Below are positions 7,707 through 16,357 of a stretch of 64,000 nt of DNA, one piece after another. The notes beneath the pieces are model-generated. The model was not told the origin of the DNA, ran no database searches, and saw nothing but the letters and a program-made list of their open reading frames with translations. The stretch is taken from the NCBI RefSeq assembly GCF_000744945.1, contig NZ_JQMX01000001.1:1550001-1614000 (forward strand), read 5' to 3'. How positions within the stretch are numbered: position 1 is the first letter of the stretch; each line of letters opens with the position of its first letter. Both the position numbers and the translations under genes were made by a program. The stretch comes from Carnobacterium maltaromaticum DSM 20342. Its GTDB lineage: Bacteria > Bacillota > Bacilli > Lactobacillales > Carnobacteriaceae.

Positions 7707-9446
7707 TTAAGTTAATTGGTGCTCCACAAAGCTACGATACAATTCGTGATTAGCCACCAGCTCACTATGAGTTCCCATACCTGTAATGCGACCATGTTCA
7801 ATAAAAATAATTTTATCTGCATGGACTATCGTCGATAAGCGATGGGCAATGACGAATGTTGTTCTGCCTTCCATCAGATTACTTAAGGCCTGTTGAACAA
7901 CTCCTTCCGATTGACTATCCAAACTTGCAGTCGCTTCATCTAGCATTAATATTTTAGGATCACGTAAGAAAGCTCTGGCAATTGAAATTCGTTGCCGTTG
8001 CCCCCCAGATAATTTCATTCCTCGTTCGCCAACCTCTGTGTCTAACCCCTTAGGCAACTCGCGAATGAAGGTTTCGGCATATGCTAGTTTAGCGACTTTC
8101 CAAAGCTCATCTTCAGAAAATTCTTGTTCCAATCCATAAGTTAAATTATCTCGAATGCTGCCAGATAACATCGCACTTTCTTGCGAAACATAACCAATCT
8201 GACGACGCCAAGAATGTAATGAAATTGATTCTAATGGTGTCGACCCAACTTCAATACTGCCTTCTTTAACAGAGTAGTACCTTTCTAGTAAAGAAAATAA
8301 AGTCGTTTTTCCAGACCCACTAGGTCCTGCAAAGGCAATAACTTCCCCAGGATTCGTTTCGAAATTGATATCGGCTAAAATCGGTTCGTTTGGATTGTAC
8401 TCAAATGAAACATCCTTCATTTGAATCATTTTTCCAGCTACATCAAAATCCAAGCCTTTTTCTAAGTCTTCACTTTCCATACTTAAAATCTCAGTAATTC
8501 GCTCAGTTGCACCTTTGGCTTTTTGCAATTGGGTAAAGAAAGTTACAAATGAAGTTACAGGGAAAATAATTTGAAATAAATAGAGTAAGAAAGCAATTAA
8601 TGTTCCTGTTGTTAGTGTACCTTCTTGAACTCTAATCCCGCCATAAACAATAATCGCAACAATAATCGCCATCATAACTAAAAATATAATTGGGCCAATA
8701 ATTGAAAATAGTTTGGCTTCTTTTAATCCAAATTTAAATAAGCGATTAATTCCAGCTTCACCATTTTTAATTTCAGTTTCTTCACCGCTTGATGATTTCA
8801 TCAAACGAATTTCAGCCAATGTTTGACTAACAATTCCAGTGAAATCAGCTGTTTCATTTTGGGTTGCTTTGGATATTTTTGCCATTTTTGATCCTAATGG
8901 TGTGATAAATAACGCTGTTATCGGAATTGCGATTAACATCATTAACGTCATTTTCCAATCCATAATCATTAAAATAGTGACTGCACCAATAATAGAAATG
9001 ATTCCACTGACAAACTGTGGGAAATGCTGCGTAATTAAATCTTTAACTAAGGTTGTGTCGTTAATTAAGCGACTGACAATCTCTCCTGTTTTGGTTTCAT
9101 CAAAATAAGAAACTGGCAGATGGACAAGCTTCTTCCACACTTTTTCACGTAAGCGAGCAACCATTTGTTGTCCCATGTAGCTTAGCATATACATTGAAAC
9201 ACCATCTGTAATCGCCTGAAAAATAAAAGCTAATACGATTCCAACAATAACCATCCAACTTAGAGATTCTATCGAAAAATTATCAATTAAATTTTTAGTA
9301 AATAGTGGTACAACCAGACCAATCAATGTTGTAATCAAACTAAAGAATAAACCAAAGAAAATCAATATTTTTCTGGGCTTCGTGTCATTCAGTAAAGTAA
9401 AGAAATTTTTCCATGAACCTATTTTGGGCGTAGCACGTTCTTCCAT
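7707..9446 (-). CDS. BmrA/LmrA-type ABC multidrug exporter (half-transporter)
   Basis: About 579 residues. An N-terminal six-helix ABC exporter domain (residues ~20-310) is fused to a nucleotide-binding domain. Walker A is GPSGSGKTT, the signature is LSGGQRQR, Walker B is ILMLDEATASLD and the H-loop His is in AHRLST. Such proteins work as homodimers in the membrane and export drugs or lipids. I chose ATG 9446 over the in-frame TTG at 9467 because GGAGGGGGAG lies just before it. It is a single gene with no two-component partner nearby. The substrate cannot be predicted. Confidence 0.88.
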   Translation of the reverse strand: MEERATPKIGSWKNFFTLLNDTKPRKILIFFGLFFSLITTLIGLVVPLFTKNLIDNFSIESLSWMVIVGIVLAFIFQAITDGVSMYMLSYMGQQMVARLREKVWKKLVHLPVSYFDETKTGEIVSRLINDTTLVKDLITQHFPQFVSGIISIIGAVTILMIMDWKMTLMMLIAIPITALFITPLGSKMAKISKATQNETADFTGIVSQTLAEIRLMKSSSGEETEIKNGEAGINRLFKFGLKEAKLFSIIGPIIFLVMMAIIVAIIVYGGIRVQEGTLTTGTLIAFLLYLFQIIFPVTSFVTFFTQLQKAKGATERITEILSMESEDLEKGLDFDVAGKMIQMKDVSFEYNPNEPILADINFETNPGEVIAFAGPSGSGKTTLFSLLERYYSVKEGSIEVGSTPLESISLHSWRRQIGYVSQESAMLSGSIRDNLTYGLEQEFSEDELWKVAKLAYAETFIRELPKGLDTEVGERGMKLSGGQRQRISIARAFLRDPKILMLDEATASLDSQSEGVVQQALSNLMEGRTTFVIAHRLSTIVHADKIIFIEHGRITGMGTHSELVANHELYRSFVEHQLT

Positions 9447-9591
9447 CCTATTATTCTCCCCCTCCAAATAAAAGCTGCTCTTGATTATAGCTTGTTTTTA
9501 TTTTTTTCACTACTATTTTGATCATAAATCATCCTTAAGTCTTAGTTGAATAACTTTCGTTTTAAATTATGAAACTAGCTAGCTATATTCC

Positions 9592-9620
9592 TTGACTTCA
9601 TTTTAACAATTTGTTATTAT
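9592..9620 (+). promoter_or_regulatory. Promoter with ~250-nt leader of the UvrA-like gene
   Basis: TTGACT (9592-9597) and TATTAT (9615-9620) are separated by 17 bp. Transcription would start near 9627, giving a leader of about 250 nt. The leader has several stems, for example AGTGCT/AGCACT and GTTC-TTTTT-GAAC. It also holds a possible short ORF starting with GTG near 9665 that lacks a clear ribosome binding site. An attenuation-type control is possible but unproven. Confidence 0.6.
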
Positions 9621-9875
9621 TTTAGTTCGTGACTTTAAGCCCTTTCTAAAAATAAAAAATTTGCTCGTGAACATGCTGTTGCTAAGCCTCATTAACTTAG
9701 TGCTGTAATTCAGGTTCAATAGATTTTAAAAGCACTTACGCGTTCTTTTTGAACAATCTGCTCGTCTATTAGACCCGTTACTTACCTCAACAGCCTATTT
9801 ACTGTGTCTTCATATGCCTATTTTTTTATTTGAAAGAAAGATATAGTTACTAAAAAAAGTATTGGGGGAGTTTAA

Positions 9876-12116
9876 TTGACACAAGAATACATTTATTTAA
9901 ATGGGGCTAGAGAAAATAATTTAAAAAATATCTCTTTAGCTATTCCTAAGCGAAAAATCACCATCTTTACTGGTGTTTCTGGATCTGGAAAATCATCAAT
10001 CGTCTTTGGGACTATTGCAACAGAATCTCAACGCCAATTAAATGAAACCTACAGTGCTTATTTACGAAATTTTTTACCAAAATACCAACAACCTGATGCT
10101 GATTCGATTGAAAATCTTTCAACTTCCGTTATTATTGATCAAAAACGGTTAGGCGGAAACTCCCGTTCTACATTAGGAACAATTACTGATATTAATCCTC
10201 TATTAAGACTTCTATTTTCTCGAGTCGGAACCCCTTACGTTGGAACTGCCAATTATTTTTCATTTAATGATCCACAAGGTATGTGTCCAGAGTGCCAAGG
10301 TGTCGGCAAACAGATTACCGTTAATCTCGATAAATTATTAGATCGTACGAAATCATTGAATGATGGAGCTATTCTGTTTCCAACATTTTCTGTTGATTCT
10401 TGGTATTGGAAAATCTATGCTCTTTCAGGATTTTTTGACAATGACAAACCAATCAACGACTATACAGCTGAAGAATTAAATCTGCTACTTTATGGAAAAG
10501 ATATAAAAATAACGCTCGGTAGTGATTTTGGTGCGTTAAACTCAAATTATGAAGCTTTAGTTGAAAAATTCAATCGCCTGTATTTAAAAAAAGAAGGCGA
10601 AATGGCTGAATCAACTAAAAAAAGAGTCGCTCCTTTTACTCATGAAGCTGGTTGTACATTGTGCCATGGAGCCCGATTTTCTCAAGCGACCTTAAACTGC
10701 CGCATCAATAACTATTCGATTGCTGATTATCTGGCAATGCAAATGGATGAACTATTAAACGCACTGGCAGAAATTACCGATCCTATTGCTAAACCTTTAA
10801 TTACTAGCTTACTAGAACGCATTCAACATCTGGTTGATATCGGTTTAGATTATGTCAGCTTAGATCGTGAAACTACCACTCTATCTGGTGGAGAATCTCA
10901 ACGTGTTAAAATGGTCCGTCACTTAAGTAGTAGCTTAACGGATTTACTTTATATTTTTGATGAACCTAGTGTGGGTCTGCACCCTAAAGATGTTCACCGT
11001 TTAAACGAACTACTTGTTAAATTACGAGACAAAGGCAATACCGTTTTAGTGGTGGAACATGATCCTGACGTCATTAAAATTGCAGATCATATCGTTGATG
11101 TTGGACCTTTAGCTGGTAAAAAAGGTGGCGAAATTATGTTTGAAGGTAGTTATGCTGATTTATTAACTTCTGATACATTAACAGGGAACTATTTGCAAAA
11201 AAATCTCGCACTAAAAAGTAATCCGCGTAAAGCTACTGGTGGATTTTCAGTTGCACATGCCAATCTCCATAATCTTAAGAATATTGATGTCACAATTCCA
11301 AAAGGTATTTTAACTGTTGTAACTGGGGTAGCTGGTTCTGGTAAAAGTACGCTAATTGAAGATATTTTCTTAAAAGAACATCCAGATAGTATTGTCATTG
11401 ACCAATCGGCTGCCCATGCTAGTAGTCGCTCAAACCCTGCTACTTATTGCGGGATTATGGATACGATTCGTAAAGAATTTGGAACTGCTAATCAAGTTAG
11501 CCCTTCTCTATTCAGCTTCAATTCAAAAGGAGCTTGTGAAGATTGTAAAGGTTTAGGTTTTACAACTATGGATTTAGCTTTTATGGATTCTATTCGTACG
11601 GTATGTGAAACATGCCAAGGGAAAAGATTTCAAGAAACGGTTCTAACCTACCATTTACAAGGAAAGTCAATTAGTGATGTTTTAGAAATGACGGTTACTG
11701 AAGCCTTAGATTTCTTTACTACTCCAAAGATAACTAAGAAATTACAAGCGCTTGAAGAAGTTGGAATTGGTTATTTAACACTGGGACAGTCGCTTAATAC
11801 TCTTTCTGGTGGAGAATGCCAACGGTTAAAACTAGCTAATGAGTTGCATAAAAAAGGCAGTATTTATATTATGGATGAACCATCAACAGGTTTACACATG
11901 TCTGATATTGAAAAAATTATTGATATCATGAATACCCTTGTTGAAAAAGGCAACACGGTAATTGTTATCGAACATAATTTAGATATTATTAGAAGTGCGG
12001 ATTGGATTATTGATCTTGGTCCTGCTGGCGGAAGTAAAGGCGGACAACTAATTTATTCTGGTCCACCTGCACAAATCAAAGAACAAGCGAACTCTGTAAC
12101 TGGAAAATATGTATAA
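9876..12116 (+). CDS. Short UvrA paralogue (excinuclease ABC subunit A-like, UvrA2/DrrC type)
   Basis: 746 residues, about 200 shorter than canonical UvrA, as in the UvrA2 class that lacks the UvrB-binding insertion. There are two ABC ATPase modules: Walker A GVSGSGKSS near residue 33 and GVAGSGKST near 487, with signatures LSGGESQRV and LSGGECQRLK. Zinc-type Cys pairs include CPECQGVGK and CEDCKGLGF. Proteins of this class bind DNA and are linked to tolerance of DNA-intercalating drugs. The start is TTG at 9876, five bases after GGGGGAG. Transcribed alone between a clear promoter and a strong terminator. Confidence 0.85.
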   Translation: MTQEYIYLNGARENNLKNISLAIPKRKITIFTGVSGSGKSSIVFGTIATESQRQLNETYSAYLRNFLPKYQQPDADSIENLSTSVIIDQKRLGGNSRSTLGTITDINPLLRLLFSRVGTPYVGTANYFSFNDPQGMCPECQGVGKQITVNLDKLLDRTKSLNDGAILFPTFSVDSWYWKIYALSGFFDNDKPINDYTAEELNLLLYGKDIKITLGSDFGALNSNYEALVEKFNRLYLKKEGEMAESTKKRVAPFTHEAGCTLCHGARFSQATLNCRINNYSIADYLAMQMDELLNALAEITDPIAKPLITSLLERIQHLVDIGLDYVSLDRETTTLSGGESQRVKMVRHLSSSLTDLLYIFDEPSVGLHPKDVHRLNELLVKLRDKGNTVLVVEHDPDVIKIADHIVDVGPLAGKKGGEIMFEGSYADLLTSDTLTGNYLQKNLALKSNPRKATGGFSVAHANLHNLKNIDVTIPKGILTVVTGVAGSGKSTLIEDIFLKEHPDSIVIDQSAAHASSRSNPATYCGIMDTIRKEFGTANQVSPSLFSFNSKGACEDCKGLGFTTMDLAFMDSIRTVCETCQGKRFQETVLTYHLQGKSISDVLEMTVTEALDFFTTPKITKKLQALEEVGIGYLTLGQSLNTLSGGECQRLKLANELHKKGSIYIMDEPSTGLHMSDIEKIIDIMNTLVEKGNTVIVIEHNLDIIRSADWIIDLGPAGGSKGGQLIYSGPPAQIKEQANSVTGKYV

Positions 12117-12118
12117 AT

Positions 12119-12162
12119 AAAAAAACTTGCCAGTAGACTAGTTCTACTGGCAAGTTTTTTTA
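12119..12162. terminator. Bidirectional terminator
   Basis: AAAAACTTGCCAGTAGA pairs with TCTACTGGCAAGTTTTT, with T-runs on both strands. Confidence 0.92.
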
Positions 12163-12167
12163 TTGTT

Positions 12168-12485
12168 CTAACTTAGTAGTTTCAAACCAATTGTTGAAAG
12201 TAAGATTAAGGCAATAAAAAATAACCTTGGCCAACTTTTTGAATCTTTATAGACTACTATACCAACAATTGTCGTACCTACCGTGCCAATTCCAGTCCAA
12301 ATTCCATATCCTGTACCCATTGGGATTGATTGTAATGCAAAAGAAAGTAACAACAAACTAATTCCCATTAAAACAATGGCAAAAAAAAGAGCGCTCTTTT
12401 TTCCATCTGCCAAGCGTTTAATATTCATGACACCAATAATTTCAATTAAACCTGCTACGAATAATGCACCCCATGCTAACGTCAT
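12168..12485 (-). CDS. ykkD: SMR-family transporter subunit, YkkD-like
   Basis: 105 residues with four predicted membrane helices. The essential membrane Glu of SMR transporters is in AGLIEIIGV near residue 15. The C-terminal half (MGTGYGIWTGIGTVGTTIVG, then RLFFIALILLSTIGLKLLS) closely resembles Bacillus YkkD. It lies 16 bp after its partner, and the pair probably forms a heterodimeric proton-coupled exporter of cationic compounds. Bacillus ykkCD is controlled by a guanidine riboswitch; I do not see one here. Confidence 0.75.
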   Translation of the reverse strand: MTLAWGALFVAGLIEIIGVMNIKRLADGKKSALFFAIVLMGISLLLLSFALQSIPMGTGYGIWTGIGTVGTTIVGIVVYKDSKSWPRLFFIALILLSTIGLKLLS

Positions 12486-12501
12486 TCAATGTCCTCCTTT
12501 T

Positions 12502-12825
12502 TTACTTGCCTTTTGCTTCTACTAGCTTTAATCCGATAATTCCGATTAATAAAGTCATCATTAAAAAAGCTTTCAATGGATAAATGGATTCATTAAACAA
12601 CCAAATACCTACAAGTATCGTTCCAACTGTTCCTAATCCTGTATAGACTGCATATAGTGTTCCCACTGGCAGATTTTTGGCAGCTAACGTAAACAAACCA
12701 TAACTAATCGTCACACTAATAATCGTCGCTATCCATTGCCAGATTGTGGTTGAATGAGCCAAACCAGTTACCCAAGCAACTTCTAAAATAGCGCCTATAA
12801 TGACATATACCCAACTTCTGTTCAT
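12502..12825 (-). CDS. ykkC: SMR-family transporter subunit, YkkC-like
   Basis: 107 residues and four helices. The conserved Glu is in GAILEVAWVTGL near residue 14. LPVGTLYAVYTGLGTVGTIL matches the YkkC-type subunit. It is the promoter-proximal gene of the pair, with AAGGAAG before the ATG and a -10-like TAAAAT about 50 bp upstream. The two subunits have opposite flanking charge patterns typical of paired, oppositely inserted SMR proteins. Substrate (guanidinium or other cations) is inferred from homologues. Confidence 0.75.
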   Translation of the reverse strand: MNRSWVYVIIGAILEVAWVTGLAHSTTIWQWIATIISVTISYGLFTLAAKNLPVGTLYAVYTGLGTVGTILVGIWLFNESIYPLKAFLMMTLLIGIIGLKLVEAKGK

Positions 12826-12929
12826 TCTACACTTCCTTACTCAATCATGATTACTTTTTAAAGTCCTTGTTTATTTTAACATAAGTATTTTTTATTGTAA
12901 GCCCGTTTTCAGCGGATTTTAATTAAAAA

Positions 12930-12971
12930 AATACTAGTCCATTAAGAGTTAACTCTTAATTGACTAGTATT
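12930..12971 (-). terminator. Terminator after the sortase-like gene
   Basis: AATACTAGTC...GACTAGTATT, with an inner ATTAAGAGTT/AACTCTTAAT stem, forms a long hairpin followed on the minus strand by T-rich sequence. Confidence 0.75.
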
Positions 12972-12994
12972 TTCTTTTCGGTTCCAAACCAACA

Positions 12995-14325
12995 TTAGCT
13001 TACTGCTTCATAGACCCAATTCACATTGTCATTTTCACATGTTTGGAAGGTCACCCGTTCACCTCCGCCAGTACCAATCATTTGATCCCAATAATCAACA
13101 CCATCCCGAACACCGACAGCATTATCATTGACTTCATAGACTCGATTAATTGTATAGTTTGTTGGTGTTCCATTTCCATCTGTAATCGTTACTTGGCTAC
13201 CAATTCCAACATTAAATAGAGCGCTAAAGACACCCGGGTTATGACCGATAATATGTGTATTTAAACCATCGCTTCCTGATTGAATAGCCGCACCTCCCCA
13301 AGTTGAAGCAACTGGAGCGTTATCGATGATTGACTGTCCAGTTCCTTGACCGCCATTTTGATAAGGTATAGCAGAGCCTCCAACATAGATAGTCATTGGA
13401 GCGTAACTTGGTGCTGGTGGAGCTATTGGATCTGGATTTGAAATAGGTGCAGGCGTTACAGCTTCTGCTTCAGAATTCACATCACTAGAAGTATCAGTCT
13501 CTGGATTAGTTTCATTTGCATTTTCATTGGTTGCTTCTGGCTCAACATTATCTGCAACTGGAGCAGCTTCCACAATGACATTCCGTTCTTTTTCTACTTT
13601 GTTACCTGATTTATCAGAGACCGTATATAGTAAGGTATAAGTTCCAGCTGTATTAGGGTCAACTGTACCGGTAACTTGCATTTCAGAAGTTAAATTTCCA
13701 TCAATCAAGTCCGTAGCACTACTATTTTCCATTGCATTAAATTTTGCTCCAAAATTGATTTTTTCATCTGTTACATTCAGAGTTGGTTTTGTTGTGTCTA
13801 TAACAGATAGAATAATTTTTTATTGGTTTTATTTCCAGAATAGTCCGTACTAGCTATTTCTAACTTTTGTTCTCCTAGATCTTTGGTATCAACTGGTTTA
13901 TACGTGATAATTCCGGTTAAATCACCATCAGCATTATCAATTACATCCACATAATCCGTTAGATTAAAATTAGATCCTGCCTCAATCTCAACCTTTTTCA
14001 CTGTTATTTCTGGAGGGACTTCATCTGTAACATCAATTTTAACGACTTTTTCAAAAATTTCATTATCCTCTTTAGTTAATTGCAAAGTTAGAGAGTATTC
14101 ACCAATTTTTTCAGGTTCAATTTTACCTTTAATAATTTTAACATCTTTAATTCCTTGCTTTTCTAATTGTTTTTCAATGACTGCTGCATTGATGTTTTTT
14201 CCATAAGGTATTTCAATGGGTTTAATAACAATTTCTTCTTCTTTTGCTTGCACTAAAATTGCCGTTCCCGCTCCAATAATAATGGTTCCAATAATAGTTA
14301 AAAACAAGACATTTCCAGACCGCAT
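12995..14325 (-). pseudogene. Sortase-like surface protein with Ig-like (DUF5011-type) domains, frameshifted
   Basis: The first frame (14325 to about 13815) encodes an N-terminal membrane segment and one or two Ig-like domains, ending at DYSGNKTNKK. The second frame continues with IILSVIDTTKPTLNV, another Ig-like domain, an acidic/proline linker and a C-terminal sortase-like domain. The sortase-like domain has THIIGHNPG (candidate catalytic His) and VTFQTCEND (candidate Cys). The frames separate at a run of six A (13816-13821). One extra A restores a continuous 443-residue protein. RBS AGGGGATTG precedes ATG 14325, and a TATAAT lies at 14346-14351. Either a genuine frameshift, slippage-based switching, or a base-calling error. 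Confidence 0.7.
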
Positions 14326-14511
14326 TTCAATCCCCTACTTCCTTAATTATATTGGTATTAATCGGTTATTAAAAAGAATAAAAGACCTTTTCACACTCAT
14401 GAATAACATGAATAAATAACATCTTAATTTCTCAACCAAATCATACAATAAAATAACAAAAAACAAAAGATACACGACTTATTTATAGACTTTTTTTTCA
14501 ACTAAAATAAC

Positions 14512-14536
14512 ATTGTGAAAATTAATTTTTCACAAT
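14512..14536. repeat. Perfect inverted repeat in an AT-rich gap
   Basis: ATTGTGAAAA and TTTTCACAAT form 10-bp arms around a 5-bp centre. The surrounding 14330-14800 region has no convincing gene. The palindrome may be an operator or a weak terminator. Confidence 0.5.
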
Positions 14537-14805
14537 GATTAACACCTATATGATGCAACTATCTTTGAATAAAGTTTTTTTGTAAGTGAAAAAAAAAACT
14601 AATGAGCAACTTAATAACAATAAAAATAAATAACAAAAAAATAGTTTTCATTTTATTAGTTATCTCAAAAAAATTCTATCAAGCATAATAGGATTAGAAG
14701 TTATTTTTTAATTTTAAAAGAATAACCAAACCGTTAATTAGAACGAGAGAAAATATAATGAGTAAAATAATAGTTAAAAGCTTTATAGTTTATTGCTACT
14801 CATGC

Positions 14806-14811
14806 TATAAT
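14806..14811 (+). promoter_or_regulatory. Extended -10 promoter of the pdxK operon
   Basis: TGCTATAAT is an extended -10 (TG-N-TATAAT). Transcription from about 14818 would run through three copies of the dispersed repeat before reaching pdxK, giving a leader of about 440 nt. Confidence 0.55.
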
Positions 14812-14883
14812 TGGGGCTTAATGATTGGATTTTTATACTGCATTTTATTTTTAGCCACTTTTTTAATTTTATAAGTCTTAAAA

Positions 14884-15240
14884 CTAATTCTTTTGAACCA
14901 GCTCTTCGAGAAAAAGATGAAATTCCGAGGTGACAAAAAACGTTACATCAACTTTCCCTATTTTCTTGCCAGAGCTAAATGGCTCAACAAACTTTTTATT
15001 AGGACAGTTCTTTTGAGCCAGTCCTTCGGAAAAAAGATGAAATTTCGAGATGGCAAAAAACGCCATATCAAATTTCCCTATTTTCTTGCCAAAGCTAAAC
15101 GGCTCAACAAACTTTTTATCAAGGCTAGTTCTTTTGAGCCAGTCCTTCGGAAAAAAGATGAAATTTCGAGATGGCAAAAAACGCCATATCAAATTTCCCT
15201 ATTTTTCTGCCAGGCCTATACGGCTCAACAAACTTTTTAT
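14884..15240 (+). repeat. Three tandem copies of the dispersed ~120-bp leader repeat
   Basis: Copies begin near 14884, 15004 and 15125 (periods 120 and 121 bp). Each unit starts TTCTTTTGAGCC and ends GGCTCAACAAACTTTTTAT, so TTGAGCC and GGCTCAA form an outer stem. Inside, GAAATTT/AAATTTC and ATGGC/GCCAT form a nested hairpin. In the first copy the inner arms are GTGAC/GTTAC, which still pair. The last copy ends directly before the pdxK ribosome binding site. Because the period is not a multiple of three, ORFs across it are artefacts. Confidence 0.9.
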
Positions 15241-15256
15241 ACGAGGAGAGATATAC

Positions 15257-16096
15257 ATGCAAAAAAAAGTTTTAGTTGTTCATGATTTATCTGGAGTCGG
15301 AAAGGTTGCCCTAACTGTCACTTTGCCGATTCTTGCTACTTTAGGGTTTGAATCTTGCGTCTTGCCAACTGCGTTACTTTCAACTCACACTGGAGGGCTT
15401 GGAGCTAATACTTACTTAGATTTAACAGAAGAAATGAAAAAAATCATTGCTCATTGGAAATCTTTAGATTTAAAATTTGATGCTATTTATACAGGTTACT
15501 TAGGCAACCCGAAACAGATTGATCTTGTGATAGATACTATTGATACGATGACAGCCTCACAATGTCCTGTCATCATTGATCCTGTTATGGCTGATTCAGG
15601 TAAACTTTATCGTGGCTTTCAACCAGATTATCCAGCAAAAATGCGTAAATTATGTGAAAAAGCCACAGTCATTATCCCAAATTTGACTGAAGCTGCATTA
15701 CTTTTAGAAGAACCTTTTCAAACAGGTCCTTACACAAAAGACTATATTGAAGATTTATTAAAACGTTTGGGACAACTAGGTCCAAAAAAAATTATTTTAA
15801 CTGGCGTTTATTTTGACGAATTTGAAATTGGGGCTGCTTCTTTTGATGTTGAAACAAATAGAATCAATTATGCTTTAGATAAAAAGATGATTGGACATTA
15901 TTTTGGAACTGGGGATATTTTTGCTAGTATAGTAACTGGCTCGGTATTATCTGGTAAAGACATTCATACAGCAAGCGAAATTGCTGTTCGTTTTATTCAC
16001 GATGCCATTTCAAAAACTCTTCAGCAAAAACAAGATCCTAAATTTGGTGTTTGTTTTGAAACGGAATTACCCAAACTACTAAAAATAATTATCTAG
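15257..16096 (+). CDS. pdxK: Pyridoxine/pyridoxal kinase (PfkB/ribokinase superfamily)
   Basis: About 279 residues starting MQKKVLVVHDLSGVGKVALT. ATG 15257 follows GAGGAGAG; the open frame further upstream only runs through the repeats. HDLSGVGK, IDPVMADSGKLY and FGTGDIFASI (catalytic Asp) are typical of the PdxK/PdxY branch, which phosphorylates pyridoxal, pyridoxine or pyridoxamine with ATP to make the PLP cofactor. The next gene is an ECF transporter S component, so the operon looks like a vitamin B6 salvage unit. Confidence 0.85.
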   Translation: MQKKVLVVHDLSGVGKVALTVTLPILATLGFESCVLPTALLSTHTGGLGANTYLDLTEEMKKIIAHWKSLDLKFDAIYTGYLGNPKQIDLVIDTIDTMTASQCPVIIDPVMADSGKLYRGFQPDYPAKMRKLCEKATVIIPNLTEAALLLEEPFQTGPYTKDYIEDLLKRLGQLGPKKIILTGVYFDEFEIGAASFDVETNRINYALDKKMIGHYFGTGDIFASIVTGSVLSGKDIHTASEIAVRFIHDAISKTLQQKQDPKFGVCFETELPKLLKIII

Positions 16097-16340
16097 GCTA
16101 GCTCTTTTGAGCCAACTCCTCGGAAAAAAGATGAATTCCCAAAAAAGTAAACTGACACTTTTCTTGCAATTCTCTATTTTTCTGCCGGAGCTGACCGGCT
16201 CAACGAGCTTTTTATCTAGGCTAGCTCTTTTGAGCCAACTCCTCGGAAAAAAGATGAATTTCCAAAAAAAGAAACTGACACTTTTCTTGCAATTCTCTAT
16301 TTTTCTGCCGGAGCTGACCGTCTCAACGAGTTTTTTATCG
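16096..16340 (+). repeat. Two tandem copies of the dispersed leader repeat between pdxK and the ECF gene
   Basis: Units begin GGCTAG at 16096 and 16219 (period 123 bp) and end near 16340, directly before AAAGGAGG. Here the inner stem is a different version (AAAAAGT/ACTTTT with GAATT/AATTC) while the outer GAGCC/GGCTC stem is kept in the first copy. The block fills the intercistronic gap of the operon. Confidence 0.88.
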
Positions 16341-16357
16341 ATTAAAGGAGGAATTTT

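Noticed and set aside
9660..9760. tRNA-like segment (GGTTCAA) in the UvrA leader
   Set aside because: No acceptor, D or anticodon stems could be assembled around it.
12826..12929. ykkC guanidine riboswitch upstream of the SMR pair
   Set aside because: None of the conserved ACGR/GG-rich loops are present and the space is too short for the aptamer plus terminator.
14758..14874. 38-codon hydrophobic ORF with a GAGAG upstream
   Set aside because: The best promoter of the pdxK operon (extended -10 at 14806) lies inside it, and AT-rich DNA easily yields Phe/Leu/Ile-rich frames.
14893..15285. ORFs running through the leader repeats (also at 16107, 32393 and the N-terminal extension at 42484)
   Set aside because: The repeat periods (120, 121, 123 bp) do not keep one frame, the peptides differ between copies, and proper start codons with RBS lie downstream. 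They are artefacts of the repeat.
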